A stretch of 64,000 bases of DNA from Gammaproteobacteria bacterium (GCA_018825965.1 JAHKAA010000007.1:62001-126000), one strand, 5' to 3'; counted from the stretch's first letter, positions 1 through 10,800 are shown. The notes: generated by a model from the letters alone, not told the origin. Made by a program: numbers and translations.

Positions 1-1028
1 TGAGTCATAGAACCAGGGTGGCAAATTAAGCTTTCGATACCACCTAAAGACTGAGCCAGAGTAAAACACTGCAAAGCTTCAAAAAATACCGCTAAATAGG
101 CTTCATCGGCGGCCAAATCAAAACTCAGCATGGAACCAAAGCCATGTTGCTGGGCTTTGGCAATGGCATGACCCGGATGATCTTTTAAGCCAGGGTAATA
201 AATACGGCCAACCAGCGGCTGTTTTTGCAGGAAATCGACCACCAGCTCTGCATTGTGCTGATGTTGTTTAATACGAGGCAATAAAGTACGCAGGCCACGT
301 AAGGTCTGATAGGCATCAAAAGCGCCACCTGTCACACCTAAACAATTGGCCCACCATTTCAGCTCATCACCTACGGCCGCGTCTTTAGTGATTAAAGCAC
401 CACCTACTATGTCACTGTGACCATTAATAAATTTAGTGGTTGAATGCACCACTATATCAGCGCCCAGAGCTATAGGGTTTTGCAAAGCCGGTGATAAAAA
501 GGTGTTATCCACCACCAGAATCGCATTTAGTGTTTTTGCCAGTTCAGCCGTAGCTTTGACATCAGTAATTTGCAGCAGCGGATTACTTGGGGTTTCGACC
601 CAAATCATTTTTGGCTGCACAGCTTTAATCTGTTCTGCCCAGTCGGCTTGCTGAAAATTCACCACAACCAGCTTAAATGCTTTTTTACGAGTAGCTAAAT
701 TCAGAAACAAACGATAGCTGCCACCGTAACAATCATGGGGGATCACTAAAGTGTCTTCCGGGCCAATCAGTTGAAGAGCCAATAAACAGGCTGACATGCC
801 AGTGCCGGTAATCAAACCTTTGGCACCCCCCTCCAGTTCAGCCAGGGCATCACCTAATAAATCCCGTGTTGGATTATTCGAGCGTGAATAGTCGTATTTG
901 CCCGGCTGCTTAAAGGCTTTGAGTTCATAAGTTGAGGTTAAATACAAAGGTGGCGTAACAGCACCATAAGCAGAGTCCTGCGCTATTCCGGCGCGGGCAG
1001 CTACTGTGGCTGAGTGTTGTTTGCTCAT
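1..1028 (-). CDS. metB: Cystathionine gamma-synthase, 3' end cut by window
   Basis: PLP-dependent enzyme of methionine synthesis that joins an activated homoserine (O-succinylhomoserine in enterics) with cysteine to make cystathionine in the cytoplasm. The visible 342 codons begin MSKQHSATVAARAG. They carry the family's YSRSNNPTR motif, the GTGMSA cofactor-binding segment and the PLP lysine in VHSTTKFINGH at residue 199, close to Lys198 of E. coli MetB. The C-terminal part lies beyond base 1. The gene diverges from metJ across a stretch with two perfect met boxes, so repression by MetJ is expected. The neighbouring metJ and these boxes favour MetB over the related MetC or MetZ; that choice is by context and overall similarity. 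Confidence 0.93.
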   Translation of the reverse strand, partial: MSKQHSATVAARAGIAQDSAYGAVTPPLYLTSTYELKAFKQPGKYDYSRSNNPTRDLLGDALAELEGGAKGLITGTGMSACLLALQLIGPEDTLVIPHDCYGGSYRLFLNLATRKKAFKLVVVNFQQADWAEQIKAVQPKMIWVETPSNPLLQITDVKATAELAKTLNAILVVDNTFLSPALQNPIALGADIVVHSTTKFINGHSDIVGGALITKDAAVGDELKWWANCLGVTGGAFDAYQTLRGLRTLLPRIKQHQHNAELVVDFLQKQPLVGRIYYPGLKDHPGHAIAKAQQHGFGSMLSFDLAADEAYLAVFFEALQCFTLAQSLGGIESLICHPGSMT

Positions 1029-1044
1029 AAAAAACCTCAAATTT

Positions 1045-1114
1045 AGATGTTTAGACGTCTAAAAGTATACTCAGCAAAAATAAGAAGTCAAAACATTTAG
1101 ACGTCTGTACGATT
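1045..1114. promoter_or_regulatory. MetJ operator (tandem met boxes) between metB and metJ
   Basis: Two perfect copies of the met box AGACGTCT lie at 1053-1060 and 1099-1106. Each is flanked in register by degenerate 8-mers: AGATGTTT at 1045-1052 and AAAAGTAT at 1061-1068 around the first, AAACATTT at 1091-1098 and GTACGATT at 1107-1114 around the second. MetJ-SAM is known to bind arrays of tandem 8-bp boxes. The two clusters sit close to metB and toward metJ respectively, which suggests separate operators for the divergent promoters. Confidence 0.9.
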
Positions 1115-1239
1115 AAATCTTGCACAGTGTTTGTACTCGGGAGTATAAAGAAGTAAAATTTCGTTTAATTACGTGTACGTGCGCGACAACGTAGCAAAGG
1201 TCAACAGACCATATAACTAAATTCAATCAAGGTATCCCT

Positions 1240-1575
1240 ATGGCAAAGTGGAATGGTGAGTATGTTCACCCTTATGCGGAACACGGAAAGAAGTCCGAAC
1301 AGGTGAAAAAGATCACAGTCTCTATCCCGTTGAACGTATTGAAAGTGTTAACAGATGAAAGAACCCGCCGTCAGGTAAATAACCTGCGTCATGCCACCAA
1401 CAGCGAATTATTATGCGAAGCTTTTTTGCATGCCTTCACTGGTCAGCCTTTGCCTGCAGATGAAGATTTACGCAAAGACAATCCACATCAAATTCCAGTG
1501 GAAGTGCGTAACATTTTAACCAGTATGGGTAAGCCAATTCCTGTGATCCAGGAAGCAGAATCTGACGAAGAGTAA
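1240..1575 (+). CDS. metJ: Methionine repressor MetJ
   Basis: Ribbon-helix-helix repressor that binds met boxes with S-adenosylmethionine as corepressor. The 111-residue product is nearly identical to enteric MetJ through the core: [17 protein letters not shown] (the DNA-contacting beta strand), then [20 protein letters not shown] and the [15 protein letters not shown] helix. The C-terminal 30 residues diverge, as is usual. It is slightly longer than the roughly 105-residue E. coli protein, with an acidic tail (ESDEE). It diverges from metB with met boxes in between, so it is probably autoregulated. Confidence 0.97.
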   Translation: MAKWNGEYVHPYAEHGKKSEQVKKITVSIPLNVLKVLTDERTRRQVNNLRHATNSELLCEAFLHAFTGQPLPADEDLRKDNPHQIPVEVRNILTSMGKPIPVIQEAESDEE

Positions 1576-1585
1576 GCCGAATAAA

Positions 1586-1617
1586 GGAGCCAGACTTTCA
1601 ACTCTGGCTCCAGCTAT
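1586..1617 (-). terminator. Hairpin terminator between metJ and the malic enzyme
   Basis: GGAGCCAGA at 1586-1594 pairs with TCTGGCTCC at 1603-1611 (9 bp, 8-nt loop). On the minus strand the stem is followed by TTTATT, so it best fits termination of the malic enzyme transcript. On the plus strand no T-run follows, so its use by metJ is less certain. Confidence 0.65.
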
Positions 1618-1631
1618 ACCCCTGCGGTTTA

Positions 1632-2873
1632 CTACTGCATATAATTTTCAGGCATTGGCAAACGTGCCACTCCTGATGCCACAGCAGCTTCAGCCACTGC
1701 GCGGGCAACACGGGATAATAAACGTGGGTCCATTGGTTTTGGAATAATATAGTCTGCACCAAACTCCAGTGAATCTACTTGAGCAGCTGTTAATACAGCC
1801 TGAGATACCGGCTCTTTCGCAATAGAGCGAATAGCCTGAACTGCAGCCAGTTTCATTTCATCGTTAATCACTTTGGCGCGAACATCCAAAGCACCACGGA
1901 AAATGAAAGGGAAACACAATACGTTATTCACCTGATTCGGGTAATCCGAACGACCTGTTGCCATAATTAAATCACTACGCTGGGCATGTGCCAGTTCAGG
2001 CTTAATTTCCGGATCCGGGTTAGAGCAGGCAAAAATCACAGGTTTATCGGCCATTAGCTTTAAGGCTTCTGCTGGCAGAGCATCAGGTCCAGACACGCCT
2101 ACAAATACATCAGCGCCTTCCATTGCTTCTTCCAGTGTGCGTTTGTCCGTGTTATTGGCAAACAGCTCTTTGTATTTATTTAAATCGTTACGGCGGGTGT
2201 GGATCACACCTTTGGTATCGAGCATATAAATATGTTCGCGCTTGGCACCACATTTGATCAGCAGCTCCATACAGGCAATAGCAGCTGCACCGGCACCTAA
2301 ACAAACGATCACTACTTTACTGATGTCTTTGCCCTGAATTTCCAAAGCGTTCAGCAAACCAGCTGCTGTGACTATGGCTGTGCCGTGTTGGTCATCATGA
2401 AACACCGGAATATTACAACGTCTGATCAGCTCTTTTTCAATCTCAAAGCACTCAGGCGATTTAATATCTTCAAGATTAATGCCGCCAAAGGTATCGGCTA
2501 TATTAGCCACAGTGTCGATAAATTCTTCAGTAGTACGGTGAGTCACTTCAATGTCGATGGAGTCCAGGCCGGCAAAACGCTTAAACAGCAAAGCTTTACC
2601 TTCCATCACTGGTTTAGAGGCCATAGGGCCTAAGTTACCTAAACCTAAAATGGCAGTGCCATTGCTGATCACAGCCACCAGATTGCCTTTGCCTGTGTAC
2701 TTGTAGACATCATCAATGTTATTCGCTATTTCACGCACAGGTTCAGCCACGCCCGGGCTGTAAGCCAAAGCGAGATCTCTGACTGTTTCAGCAGGTTTAC
2801 TGATTTCAATACTGATTTTGCCTGGTTTAGGCTCGGCGTGATACTTAAGCGCCTGTTCTCGAAAGTCTGACAT
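1632..2873 (-). CDS. Malic enzyme, short form without phosphotransacetylase domain
   Basis: Oxidative decarboxylation of malate to pyruvate with NAD or NADP. The 413-residue protein has the malic enzyme N-terminal domain ([13 protein letters not shown], metal and substrate motif [11 protein letters not shown]) and a Rossmann domain ([24 protein letters not shown]). It lacks the roughly 330-residue phosphate acetyltransferase-like C-terminal domain of E. coli MaeB, so it matches the short bacterial class. Cofactor preference cannot be read from sequence with confidence. It is transcribed alone, after the secF terminator, from a promoter about 250 nt upstream of the start codon, leaving an unusually long leader that can fold (see 3047-3113). 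The ribosome site is weak. Confidence 0.92.
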   Translation of the reverse strand: MSDFREQALKYHAEPKPGKISIEISKPAETVRDLALAYSPGVAEPVREIANNIDDVYKYTGKGNLVAVISNGTAILGLGNLGPMASKPVMEGKALLFKRFAGLDSIDIEVTHRTTEEFIDTVANIADTFGGINLEDIKSPECFEIEKELIRRCNIPVFHDDQHGTAIVTAAGLLNALEIQGKDISKVVIVCLGAGAAAIACMELLIKCGAKREHIYMLDTKGVIHTRRNDLNKYKELFANNTDKRTLEEAMEGADVFVGVSGPDALPAEALKLMADKPVIFACSNPDPEIKPELAHAQRSDLIMATGRSDYPNQVNNVLCFPFIFRGALDVRAKVINDEMKLAAVQAIRSIAKEPVSQAVLTAAQVDSLEFGADYIIPKPMDPRLLSRVARAVAEAAVASGVARLPMPENYMQ

Positions 2874-3046
2874 AGGTAAGAGGTTCCATGAGTAGGTATG
2901 CCCTGTGGGCTGTTATCTTCTATTTGCCGTGAGCTGTGGTGCAACCCAAAAGGTGGCTCATTCTAAAGAGCAAGAGCTCCCTTTAGAACCACTAATTTTC
3001 AGATCGTACCAGTATAAAACCACAGTACTGCAGAACTCATTCCGGT

Positions 3047-3113
3047 GTTTTCACTGTTCCGTCAGGCACGGGGTAAACCTGTCCGGCTCAGACTGCTGAA
3101 AACTTCAACAGTG
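3047..3113 (-). promoter_or_regulatory. Structured leader RNA element upstream of the malic enzyme
   Basis: Three complementary pairs are nested. GTTTTCA (3047-3053) pairs with TGAAAAC (3097-3103). CACTGTT (3052-3058) pairs with AACAGTG (3107-3113). CCG+CAGG (3059-3066) pairs with CCTG+CGG (3078-3086). The first two share bases, so they are mutually exclusive and could form alternative folds. I do not recognise a known riboswitch. A regulatory role is inference. Confidence 0.4.
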
Positions 3114-3128
3114 GAGCTCTACACGTCT

Positions 3129-3157
3129 TTTATAACAAGTTTTATCCAGTGCGCCAA
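3129..3157 (-). promoter_or_regulatory. Sigma-70-like promoter for the malic enzyme
   Basis: Read on the minus strand: -35 TTGGCG (3152-3157), a 17-bp spacer, and -10 TATAAA (3129-3134). Transcription would begin near 3121, about 250 nt before the start codon. Confidence 0.55.
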
Positions 3158-3377
3158 GCTCTAAAATCAGACTGATCTGACCAGAGGTGGACAAAATGAT
3201 AAAGCATGCAGCTTTACGCCATCTTTAGCCGGATAATTTTGATGAAAAACTGCTTAGCCATGCAATTAAGGAGAAAATAAGTTAAATAAAGCGAATAAAA
3301 TCAAATGGATGAGCAAGTAAGTGAGTGAATATTAAGCAAAGAGTTTATGCAGAACAAATCTTTATTTCTGTTTCATA

Positions 3378-3405
3378 AAAAAAGGCCGGAAACCGGCCTT
3401 TTATT
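3378..3405 (-). terminator. Terminator after secF
   Basis: GGCCGG (3384-3389) and CCGGCC (3393-3398) form a GC stem with a 3-nt loop, flanked by A-run and T-run on either side. On the minus strand it reads into a run of T, fitting rho-independent termination of the queA-secF operon. Confidence 0.85.
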
Positions 3406-3423
3406 ATAGCGACCATCAGGCAA

Positions 3424-4368
3424 TTAAAGCGAAGGCGTATTCTCACCTTCTTTTTCAATCACTTCAGGTAACAAATCTTCACGGCATGCGCCTAACAACA
3501 CAGCAACAGAACTTGCGACGTAAATCGAAGAATAAGTACCAATGGCAATACCAAACAACAAGGCTGCAGCAAAACCATGTAACAAAGGGCCACCCAAATA
3601 AAACAGCGCCACTAATGACAAAGCGGTAGTGCCTGACGTAATAGTAGTACGGCTCAATGTGGAGGTAATAGCTTCATTCACAGTTTCTTCGACTGTAGCT
3701 TCACGTAATTTGCGGAACATTTCACGGATACGGTCAAATACCACTATGGTGTCGTTGATTGAATAACCCACCAGCGCCAACAAGGCCGCCAATACAGTTA
3801 AATCGAACTCCATACCTGTGATAGAAAACATACCTATGGTAATGATCACGTCGTGAATTAACGCCACTACAGAGCCGACTGAATACCGCCATTCAAAGCG
3901 GAAGGCCACATACATCATGATGCCGATAAAAGAGGCTAATAAAGCAAGCATACCGTCGTCTTTCAGCTCGTCACCTACTGAAGCACTCACCTGTTCAACG
4001 CGACGCTTGGTGACTTCGCCTTTTTCCACTTTTTGAATAGACTCAATAATCTGCTCACCCACCACAGCCTGTTCAACATCAGCGCGTGGCGCAATGCGGA
4101 TCATCACTTCAGTCGAAGTGCCAAAATACTGCACTACCGCATCAGGGAAACCATCTGCAGCTAAAGCAGCACGGATTTTGGGCAAATCAGCCTGTTGCTC
4201 AAAACCAGCTTCAACCACTATACCGCCGGTAAAATCCAGACCAAAGTTAATGCCTTTGGTAAAAATACTGAATAACGACCCCAAAACCAGCAACAAAGAA
4301 AATATGATGGCTGGCGATTTGAAGCGCATAAAGTTAAGCGGTTCTTTAAAATCAAGAAACTTCATCAT
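3424..4368 (-). CDS. secF: Protein translocase subunit SecF
   Basis: Inner-membrane partner of SecD that uses the proton gradient to help SecYEG-exported proteins leave the translocon. The 314-residue protein opens with a membrane helix, then the SecF signature GLDFTGGIVVEAGF. A periplasmic segment and five further helices follow, including the conserved ALLALVGYSINDTIVVFDRIRE block. Length matches the family (about 320). The start codon lies only 6 nt after the secD stop, so translation is probably coupled. It is the last gene of the operon, with a strong terminator behind it. Confidence 0.97.
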   Translation of the reverse strand: MMKFLDFKEPLNFMRFKSPAIIFSLLLVLGSLFSIFTKGINFGLDFTGGIVVEAGFEQQADLPKIRAALAADGFPDAVVQYFGTSTEVMIRIAPRADVEQAVVGEQIIESIQKVEKGEVTKRRVEQVSASVGDELKDDGMLALLASFIGIMMYVAFRFEWRYSVGSVVALIHDVIITIGMFSITGMEFDLTVLAALLALVGYSINDTIVVFDRIREMFRKLREATVEETVNEAITSTLSRTTITSGTTALSLVALFYLGGPLLHGFAAALLFGIAIGTYSSIYVASSVAVLLGACREDLLPEVIEKEGENTPSL

Positions 4369-4374
4369 AATTCC

Positions 4375-6225
4375 TTATATAGGTAATTTTTCAACTTTAC
4401 GGCCACCCCAGATCAGATTGACAAACAATCTGGATACAGTCACGGCAGTAAAGATAGAGGTGATAATACCTATGGCTAAAGTCACGGCAAAACCTTTGAC
4501 CGGGCCAGAACCTAAACCAAACAGGATAATCGCCACTAAGAAAGTAGTGATGTTGGAGTCGGTAATGGTAGCAAAAGCTCTGTTATAACCTTCATGTATG
4601 GCTTGCTGCACTGAACGACCATTGGCCAGTTCTTCACGAATACGCTCGTTAATCAGTACGTTGGCATCAATAGCCATACCTATGGTTAACAAAATACCGG
4701 CCATACCAGGTAAGGTCAGAGTAGCACCAGGCACCATAGACAAGACACCAATCAACAGTACCACGTTACTGGCTAATGCCAGGTTAGCGACCATACCAAC
4801 CCATTTGTAGTAGAAGGCGATAAAGATCACAGTCAGCAACATACCCACCATAATAGCGTTGGTACCCAGCTCAATGTTTTCCTGACCCAGGCTTGGGCCT
4901 ATGGTACGTTCTTCGACAATCTGAATAGGAGCAATCAAAGCACCGGCACGTAATAACAAGGCCAGGTTTTGTGCTTCAGCCGGACTATCTACACCAGTGA
5001 TACGGAAACTGCGGCCTAAACGCGCCTGAATAGTAGCCACGTTGATCACTTCTTCTTTTTTCTCAAGAATAGTGCGGCCCTGTGCATCTTTTTTGTCTGT
5101 GGGTTTGTATTCAATAAATACAGTCGCCATCGACTTACCAATAGCTTCTTTGGTCGCTTGCGAGAAGGTATTGCCACCTTTGGCATCCAGATCGATATTC
5201 ACCTGGGGACGGCTGTATTCATCGAAACTGCTGTTGGCGCCAATAATATGGTTACCTGTCAGCATCACACGTTTTTGCAACAACACAGGCCGACCTTCAC
5301 GGTCTTTATACAACTGTGCATTAGGTGGCACCCGGCCTTCTATCGCACTTTGTAAATCACCAGCTTCGTCAACCATACGGAATTCAAGAGTGGCAGTTGC
5401 GCCTAAAATTTCTTTGGCGCGTGCTGTGTCCTGCACACCAGGCAATTGCACCACAATACGCTCAGCACCCTGACGTTGCACTAAAGGTTCAGCAACACCA
5501 ATAGCATTGACACGGTTTCTGATGATGGTAATGTTTTGCGCTACCGCATCTTCACGTAATGCTTTGACTTTGATTTCACTGAAACCGGCGATCAATGTCA
5601 GATCGTCAGTTTCTGTAAAAGTCATGTCGCGGTCTTTGCTGCTTAACAAGGTTTTAGCCGCAGCTAAATCTTCAGTGGTGCGGAAACTCAGATTGACCTT
5701 TAAATTAGGCACATCCGCAGTCACAGCGCGGTAACGGACTTTGGCTTCACGCAGATCAGTACGGTACACCAGCACTAAATCGTTGACGTTTTTTTCCATC
5801 GCGGTTTTCATATCCACTTCCATCAGGAAGTGAACTCCACCACGTAAGTCCAGACCCAACTTCATTGGAGCTGCACCTATAGCATCCAGCCAGGCTGGTG
5901 TAGCCGGAGCCAGATTTAATGCGGTCACGAAGTTGTCGCCTAACGTCTTATTCGCAACTTCACGTGCTTTTAACTGATCTTCAGTGTTTAAAAAACGAAC
6001 CAGCACCTGGCCTTTTTCCAATACAGCTGACTTAGGTGTTAACCCTTGTTCAGTAAAAGCTTTTTGCAATTCATCCACGGTTTGCTGACTCACATCAGCA
6101 CCACGGCTTGCATTGATTTGTATGGACGGATCATTGGGATACAAATTCGGCAGGGCGTACAGCATGCTGACACCCATCACGATGATCACCACTAAGTACC
6201 GCCAGATGGAATTCTGGTTTAACAC
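4375..6225 (-). CDS. secD: Protein translocase subunit SecD
   Basis: Large SecDF subunit of 616 residues, equal to E. coli SecD. It has an N-terminal membrane helix (about residues 8-27), a periplasmic region with the D1 motif GLDLRGGVHFLMEVD near residue 120, and a cluster of five helices after residue 450 including GMAIDANVLINERIREE. The start codon is GTG, with AAAGGA 7 nt upstream. It sits 12 nt after yajC and 6 nt before secF, the usual order. Confidence 0.97.
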   Translation of the reverse strand: MLNQNSIWRYLVVIIVMGVSMLYALPNLYPNDPSIQINASRGADVSQQTVDELQKAFTEQGLTPKSAVLEKGQVLVRFLNTEDQLKAREVANKTLGDNFVTALNLAPATPAWLDAIGAAPMKLGLDLRGGVHFLMEVDMKTAMEKNVNDLVLVYRTDLREAKVRYRAVTADVPNLKVNLSFRTTEDLAAAKTLLSSKDRDMTFTETDDLTLIAGFSEIKVKALREDAVAQNITIIRNRVNAIGVAEPLVQRQGAERIVVQLPGVQDTARAKEILGATATLEFRMVDEAGDLQSAIEGRVPPNAQLYKDREGRPVLLQKRVMLTGNHIIGANSSFDEYSRPQVNIDLDAKGGNTFSQATKEAIGKSMATVFIEYKPTDKKDAQGRTILEKKEEVINVATIQARLGRSFRITGVDSPAEAQNLALLLRAGALIAPIQIVEERTIGPSLGQENIELGTNAIMVGMLLTVIFIAFYYKWVGMVANLALASNVVLLIGVLSMVPGATLTLPGMAGILLTIGMAIDANVLINERIREELANGRSVQQAIHEGYNRAFATITDSNITTFLVAIILFGLGSGPVKGFAVTLAIGIITSIFTAVTVSRLFVNLIWGGRKVEKLPI

Positions 6226-6237
6226 ATTAAAATCCTT

Positions 6238-6576
6238 TTACAGTGATTTCATAGTGCCTTTCGGCAGTACGGCAGCAATAGCAGATTTCTGCACTGTGAC
6301 TTCAGTGGTCTCGTTTAATGCGATAGACACAAAATCTTTATCGTCAGCAATTTTTGCAATACGGCCAACTAAACCACCTTGGGTTAAGACTTCATCGCCT
6401 TTGCCTAACGCAGACATCAGGTTTTTATGCTCTTTTACACGTTTAGCTTGCGGGCGGTAGATCAGGAAATAAAAGATCAAACCAAAGGCCGCTAACATAA
6501 TCAGTAAATCCCAGCCACCACCTGCAGGTGCTGTAGCCGGAGCGTTGGCGTATGCATTAGAAATAAATAAACTCAT
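6238..6576 (-). CDS. yajC: Sec translocon accessory protein YajC
   Basis: Small single-pass inner-membrane protein that associates with SecDF. The 112 residues contain one hydrophobic helix (WDLLIMLAAFGLIFYFLIYRPQ) followed by a basic stretch and the conserved GDEVLTQGGLVGRIAKI block. I take the ATG at 6576 rather than the GTG one codon before it, because a GGGGA ribosome site lies 8 nt upstream of that ATG. It lies between tgt and secD, as in most gammaproteobacteria. Confidence 0.95.
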   Translation of the reverse strand: MSLFISNAYANAPATAPAGGGWDLLIMLAAFGLIFYFLIYRPQAKRVKEHKNLMSALGKGDEVLTQGGLVGRIAKIADDKDFVSIALNETTEVTVQKSAIAAVLPKGTMKSL

Positions 6577-6623
6577 CACATGTCCCCTAAAGTTTTAAAT
6601 TAAAAGTCTTAAAAAATGAAATC

Positions 6624-7760
<1,137 letters not shown>

Positions 7761-7911
7761 CTACCTCAGTCTCTGCCAGAAAAACAGTCCGGCTTTTTTC
7801 GCGCCCGATTGTAGCAGAACAAAAGGCCAAACCCCACCTTTAAAGCGGTATAGCCTTTCGTGCCCGCAACCACTGCAGAGACAACAATGTGTAGGATCGA
7901 TTAAGGAAAAT

Positions 7912-8946
7912 TTACAGGAGCAACATCGCATCGCCATAGGAATAAAAACGATACTCCTGCTCTATAGCGGTTTGATAGGCGTGCATCACATAGTCTTTTT
8001 GGCTAAAAGCGCTGACCAGCATAATCAATGTGGATTCCGGCAAATGGAAGTTAGTGACTAAACCGTCAATCACCTGAAACTGGTAACCAGGGTAGATAAA
8101 TATTTTAGTGTCGCCGCTGTATGGCTGTAAGTTTTTGCCTTGCTGCAATGCAATTTGAGCAGCAGATTCCAGCGAACGCACCGATGTAGTCCCCACTGCG
8201 ACTACTCTGTTACCACGGGCTTTACAGGCGTGAATAGCATCAACGACCTGCTGGTCTACTTCGATGTATTCAGCATGCATCTGATGGTCCAGCACATTAT
8301 CCACCCGCACTGGCTGAAAAGTACCAGCCCCAACGTGCAAAGTGACATAAGCGAACTCAATGCCTTTGGCTTTTAATGCTGCCAGTAAAGGCTCATCAAA
8401 ATGCAAACCCGCTGTTGGTGCGGCTACAGCGCCTGGTTTCTGGTTATAGACCGTCTGATAGCGCTGTTTATCTTCGTCGCTGTCTGGTCTGTCTATGTAA
8501 GGTGGCAAAGGCATATGGCCCAGCCTGTCTAACATAGTCAATAAAACTTCTTCGCCTAACAGCTCCAGCTCAAACAAGGTATCGTGGCGCTGCAGCATCT
8601 TAAGTTGGGTTTTGTCATCGACCAGAATAATGCTGTCTGGCTTAGGCGCTTTACTGGCACGCACATGAGCTAAAAAGCGCTGAGTATCAAGCACCCGCTC
8701 TACCAATATTTCTACTTTGCCACCCGATTCTTTTTGACCAAATAAGCGGGCTGGGATCACCCTGGTATTGTTAAATACCAATAAATCGCCGCTATTCAAT
8801 TCAGCTAATAAATCAGTGAACACCAGGTGGGATAACTCACCAGTCTGGCGCTGCATTTTTAATAAACGACTGCTGGAACGTTCTGCTTTAGGAAAACGTG
8901 CGATCAGCTGCTCTGGCAGCTCAAAAGAAAAGTCTTTAACTTGCAT
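7912..8946 (-). CDS. queA: S-adenosylmethionine:tRNA ribosyltransferase-isomerase
   Basis: Transfers and rearranges the ribosyl group of SAM onto preQ1-tRNA to make epoxyqueuosine. The 344-residue protein starts [19 protein letters not shown]. It has the conserved [14 protein letters not shown], the PTAGLHFDE motif, the [11 protein letters not shown] block and a C-terminal GDAMLL. It is the first gene of the queA-tgt-yajC-secD-secF run on the minus strand. The promoter should lie in 8947-9132, but I could not pick one out with confidence. Confidence 0.97.
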   Translation of the reverse strand: MQVKDFSFELPEQLIARFPKAERSSSRLLKMQRQTGELSHLVFTDLLAELNSGDLLVFNNTRVIPARLFGQKESGGKVEILVERVLDTQRFLAHVRASKAPKPDSIILVDDKTQLKMLQRHDTLFELELLGEEVLLTMLDRLGHMPLPPYIDRPDSDEDKQRYQTVYNQKPGAVAAPTAGLHFDEPLLAALKAKGIEFAYVTLHVGAGTFQPVRVDNVLDHQMHAEYIEVDQQVVDAIHACKARGNRVVAVGTTSVRSLESAAQIALQQGKNLQPYSGDTKIFIYPGYQFQVIDGLVTNFHLPESTLIMLVSAFSQKDYVMHAYQTAIEQEYRFYSYGDAMLLL

Positions 8947-9132
8947 AGATATAATCCGCTAGTCCGCTTTACCGACAAACTTTAAAAACCGGCATTTACA
9001 CCGACACGATATGCACTTTGCAGCGCGGCGGCAGTCTACAAAGATGTTTTTTTCAATACAAGCTATTTTTCGCCACAACAGCAATGAGCGAAATTTCAGC
9101 TAAGCTTTGGAAAAGCTCAAGGACAAAACCGC

Positions 9133-9885
9133 ATGATGTATCGCCTTACTGTGCTTCTGTTTTGCTTTTTCATAGTGCAGTCCGCTTTGGCGGAGCAAAA
9201 AGCACAGTCACAGCTTCAGATCAGTACCCCTGTCTGGCCAGGCTTTACGAACGCCGACGGTACTGGTGCTTATGCAGATTTGTTTCAGCTGATTTACCCA
9301 AAAGATCAAACTGAACTGGTGTGGCATTTCAGTAACTTTGGTCGCGCCATCCATCTGGTGCAGCAAGGTAAACACCATATGGTACCGGGCTTATCCGCCT
9401 ATGAGTCGGGCAAAGAACATCAAGGATTACTGCTGTCTGCCCACCCCTTTGATTTTGATTTAATAGTTGCCATTTACGATCCGACACATACAGCACCACC
9501 ACAACTGGAGCTGTTGAAGCAGCATAAACTGGCCTGGGATTTAGCGTACGACTTACATCTGGTTCTGGGCCTTCCGGAAAAAGGCTATGAGGTACTGGGT
9601 ATCAAACAAGGCCTGGAGCTGGTGAAGAATCGCCGGGTTGATATTTATCTGGCGGAAAAAAGTGAATTGCATCAGTACTTAAAAGGGGCAGGAGCTGTAC
9701 AGCTGCAACCTTTGCGTTATCAGGAGATGCTGCGTGACCCTATTTATCTGGCTTTTGCTGACAATGAATCAGGGCGTTTATTTAAAGCCTTGTGGGATAA
9801 GCGCTTTCTGACGCTATACAAAACAGGCCAGCTGAAACAGTTTTATCAAACCTATCCCCAACTGACCTTGCCCACCCTGCCTTAG
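9133..9885 (+). CDS. Periplasmic solute-binding-like protein (SBP_bac_3 type), substrate unknown
   Basis: A 250-residue protein with a clear signal peptide (MMYRLTVLLFCFFIVQSALA, cleavage near residue 20). The rest has the look of a small type-II periplasmic binding domain: an N-terminal strand (LQISTPVWPGF), a mid-protein lobe (LAWDLAYDLHLVLG) and a C-terminal helix. Many such stand-alone proteins in this group are annotated as transporter substrate-binding or ABC-type polar amino acid binding without a cognate permease, and none is adjacent here. Two ATGs are adjacent (9133, 9136) and either could be used. It converges with oxyR, whose stop is 4 nt away. Confidence 0.6.
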   Translation: MMYRLTVLLFCFFIVQSALAEQKAQSQLQISTPVWPGFTNADGTGAYADLFQLIYPKDQTELVWHFSNFGRAIHLVQQGKHHMVPGLSAYESGKEHQGLLLSAHPFDFDLIVAIYDPTHTAPPQLELLKQHKLAWDLAYDLHLVLGLPEKGYEVLGIKQGLELVKNRRVDIYLAEKSELHQYLKGAGAVQLQPLRYQEMLRDPIYLAFADNESGRLFKALWDKRFLTLYKTGQLKQFYQTYPQLTLPTLP

Positions 9886-9888
9886 GTG

Positions 9889-10800
9889 TTAATCAGCGCA
9901 TTTTTTTTGTAACACTTCAGAGATTAACTGCGTCATCTGGCGGTAACTACGGAGTTTGCTGGATGTAGGGCGCCAGGCCACCCCAATATCACGGTAAGCC
10001 TGACCAGAGCCTGGTTTCTGAGCCATCAGCTCAGTGCCACGCAACAAACCGCTGTTAATCGCCATCTGCGGCATAAAAGTCACACCCAGTTTGTTATTCA
10101 CCATCTGACTTAAGGTATGCAGGCTGGTGGCAAAAAACGGATTTACTTTGCGATTATCATCCAGCTCGCAGGCTTTTACCGCATGACCAGTCATACAATG
10201 CTCACGCTCCAACAGAAAAATACTTTCATCCGGCCACTGGCTGATATCTTGCTGAAACCCTCTGTCCAGCCAGTCTTTATGCAGCACCAGCTTAAAAGGG
10301 TCTTGTGCCAGCACCTCTGTATGCAAAGTGCCAGTGTCATAAGGTAAAGCCAGTAAGACTAAGTCTAATCGCCCTTCAATCAAGGACTGCAACGAGTTTT
10401 CAGTGGTGTCTTCCCGCAGCAATAACTGCAATTCAGGAAAACGCTCACGCGACAGCGCCATGACTTCACTCAATACAAAAGGCGCAATGGTAGGGATACA
10501 ACCTAAACGCAAAGGACCCGCCATAGGCTTACCCTGACATTTAGCAAATTCGGTCAGCTCTTCACACTGTTCCACTATATAACGGGCCTGGCGCACCACA
10601 TCTTCACCCAAAGGGGTAAAAATAAAGGTCTTATGATCCCGCTCCAGCAACTGGGCGTTCATGGTTTCTTCTAAGTTGGCGATGGCCGCACTTAGAGTGG
10701 ACTGACCTATATAACAAGCTTCAGCAGCACGACCAAAATGCTGGTGTTCATGCAAAGCAAGCAGGTATTGCAACTGTTTAATACTGGGCACACGTTTCAT
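9889..10800 (-). CDS. oxyR: Hydrogen peroxide-sensing LysR regulator OxyR
   Basis: LysR-type activator that switches on peroxide defence when two cysteines form a disulfide. The 303-residue protein has an N-terminal winged helix-turn-helix (residues 1-60, HFGRAAEACYIGQSTLSAAI) and a substrate-binding-like domain. The redox pair is C202 and C211 in EREHCMTGHAVKACE, the same spacing of nine as Cys199/Cys208 in E. coli. That makes OxyR the firm choice over other LysR proteins. No katG or ahpC lies nearby. Confidence 0.93.
   Translation of the reverse strand: MKRVPSIKQLQYLLALHEHQHFGRAAEACYIGQSTLSAAIANLEETMNAQLLERDHKTFIFTPLGEDVVRQARYIVEQCEELTEFAKCQGKPMAGPLRLGCIPTIAPFVLSEVMALSRERFPELQLLLREDTTENSLQSLIEGRLDLVLLALPYDTGTLHTEVLAQDPFKLVLHKDWLDRGFQQDISQWPDESIFLLEREHCMTGHAVKACELDDNRKVNPFFATSLHTLSQMVNNKLGVTFMPQMAINSGLLRGTELMAQKPGSGQAYRDIGVAWRPTSSKLRSYRQMTQLISEVLQKKCAD

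Larger units (their letters stand above)
2874..3377. other. Gene-free stretch: promoter and long leader of the malic enzyme
   Basis: I find no convincing gene here. It contains a sigma-70-like promoter on the minus strand at 3129-3157 and a foldable leader segment at 3047-3113. From about 3160 to the secF terminator the DNA is AT-rich, with no further feature I can support. Confidence 0.6.

Noticed and set aside
2905..3099. Small plus-strand open frame in the malic enzyme leader
   Set aside because: No ribosome site, no similarity seen, and it overlaps the structured leader on the other strand.
4094..4588. Open frame of 164 codons on the plus strand across secF/secD
   Set aside because: Antisense to well-supported genes; its translation has no recognisable domain and arises from codon bias of the minus strand.
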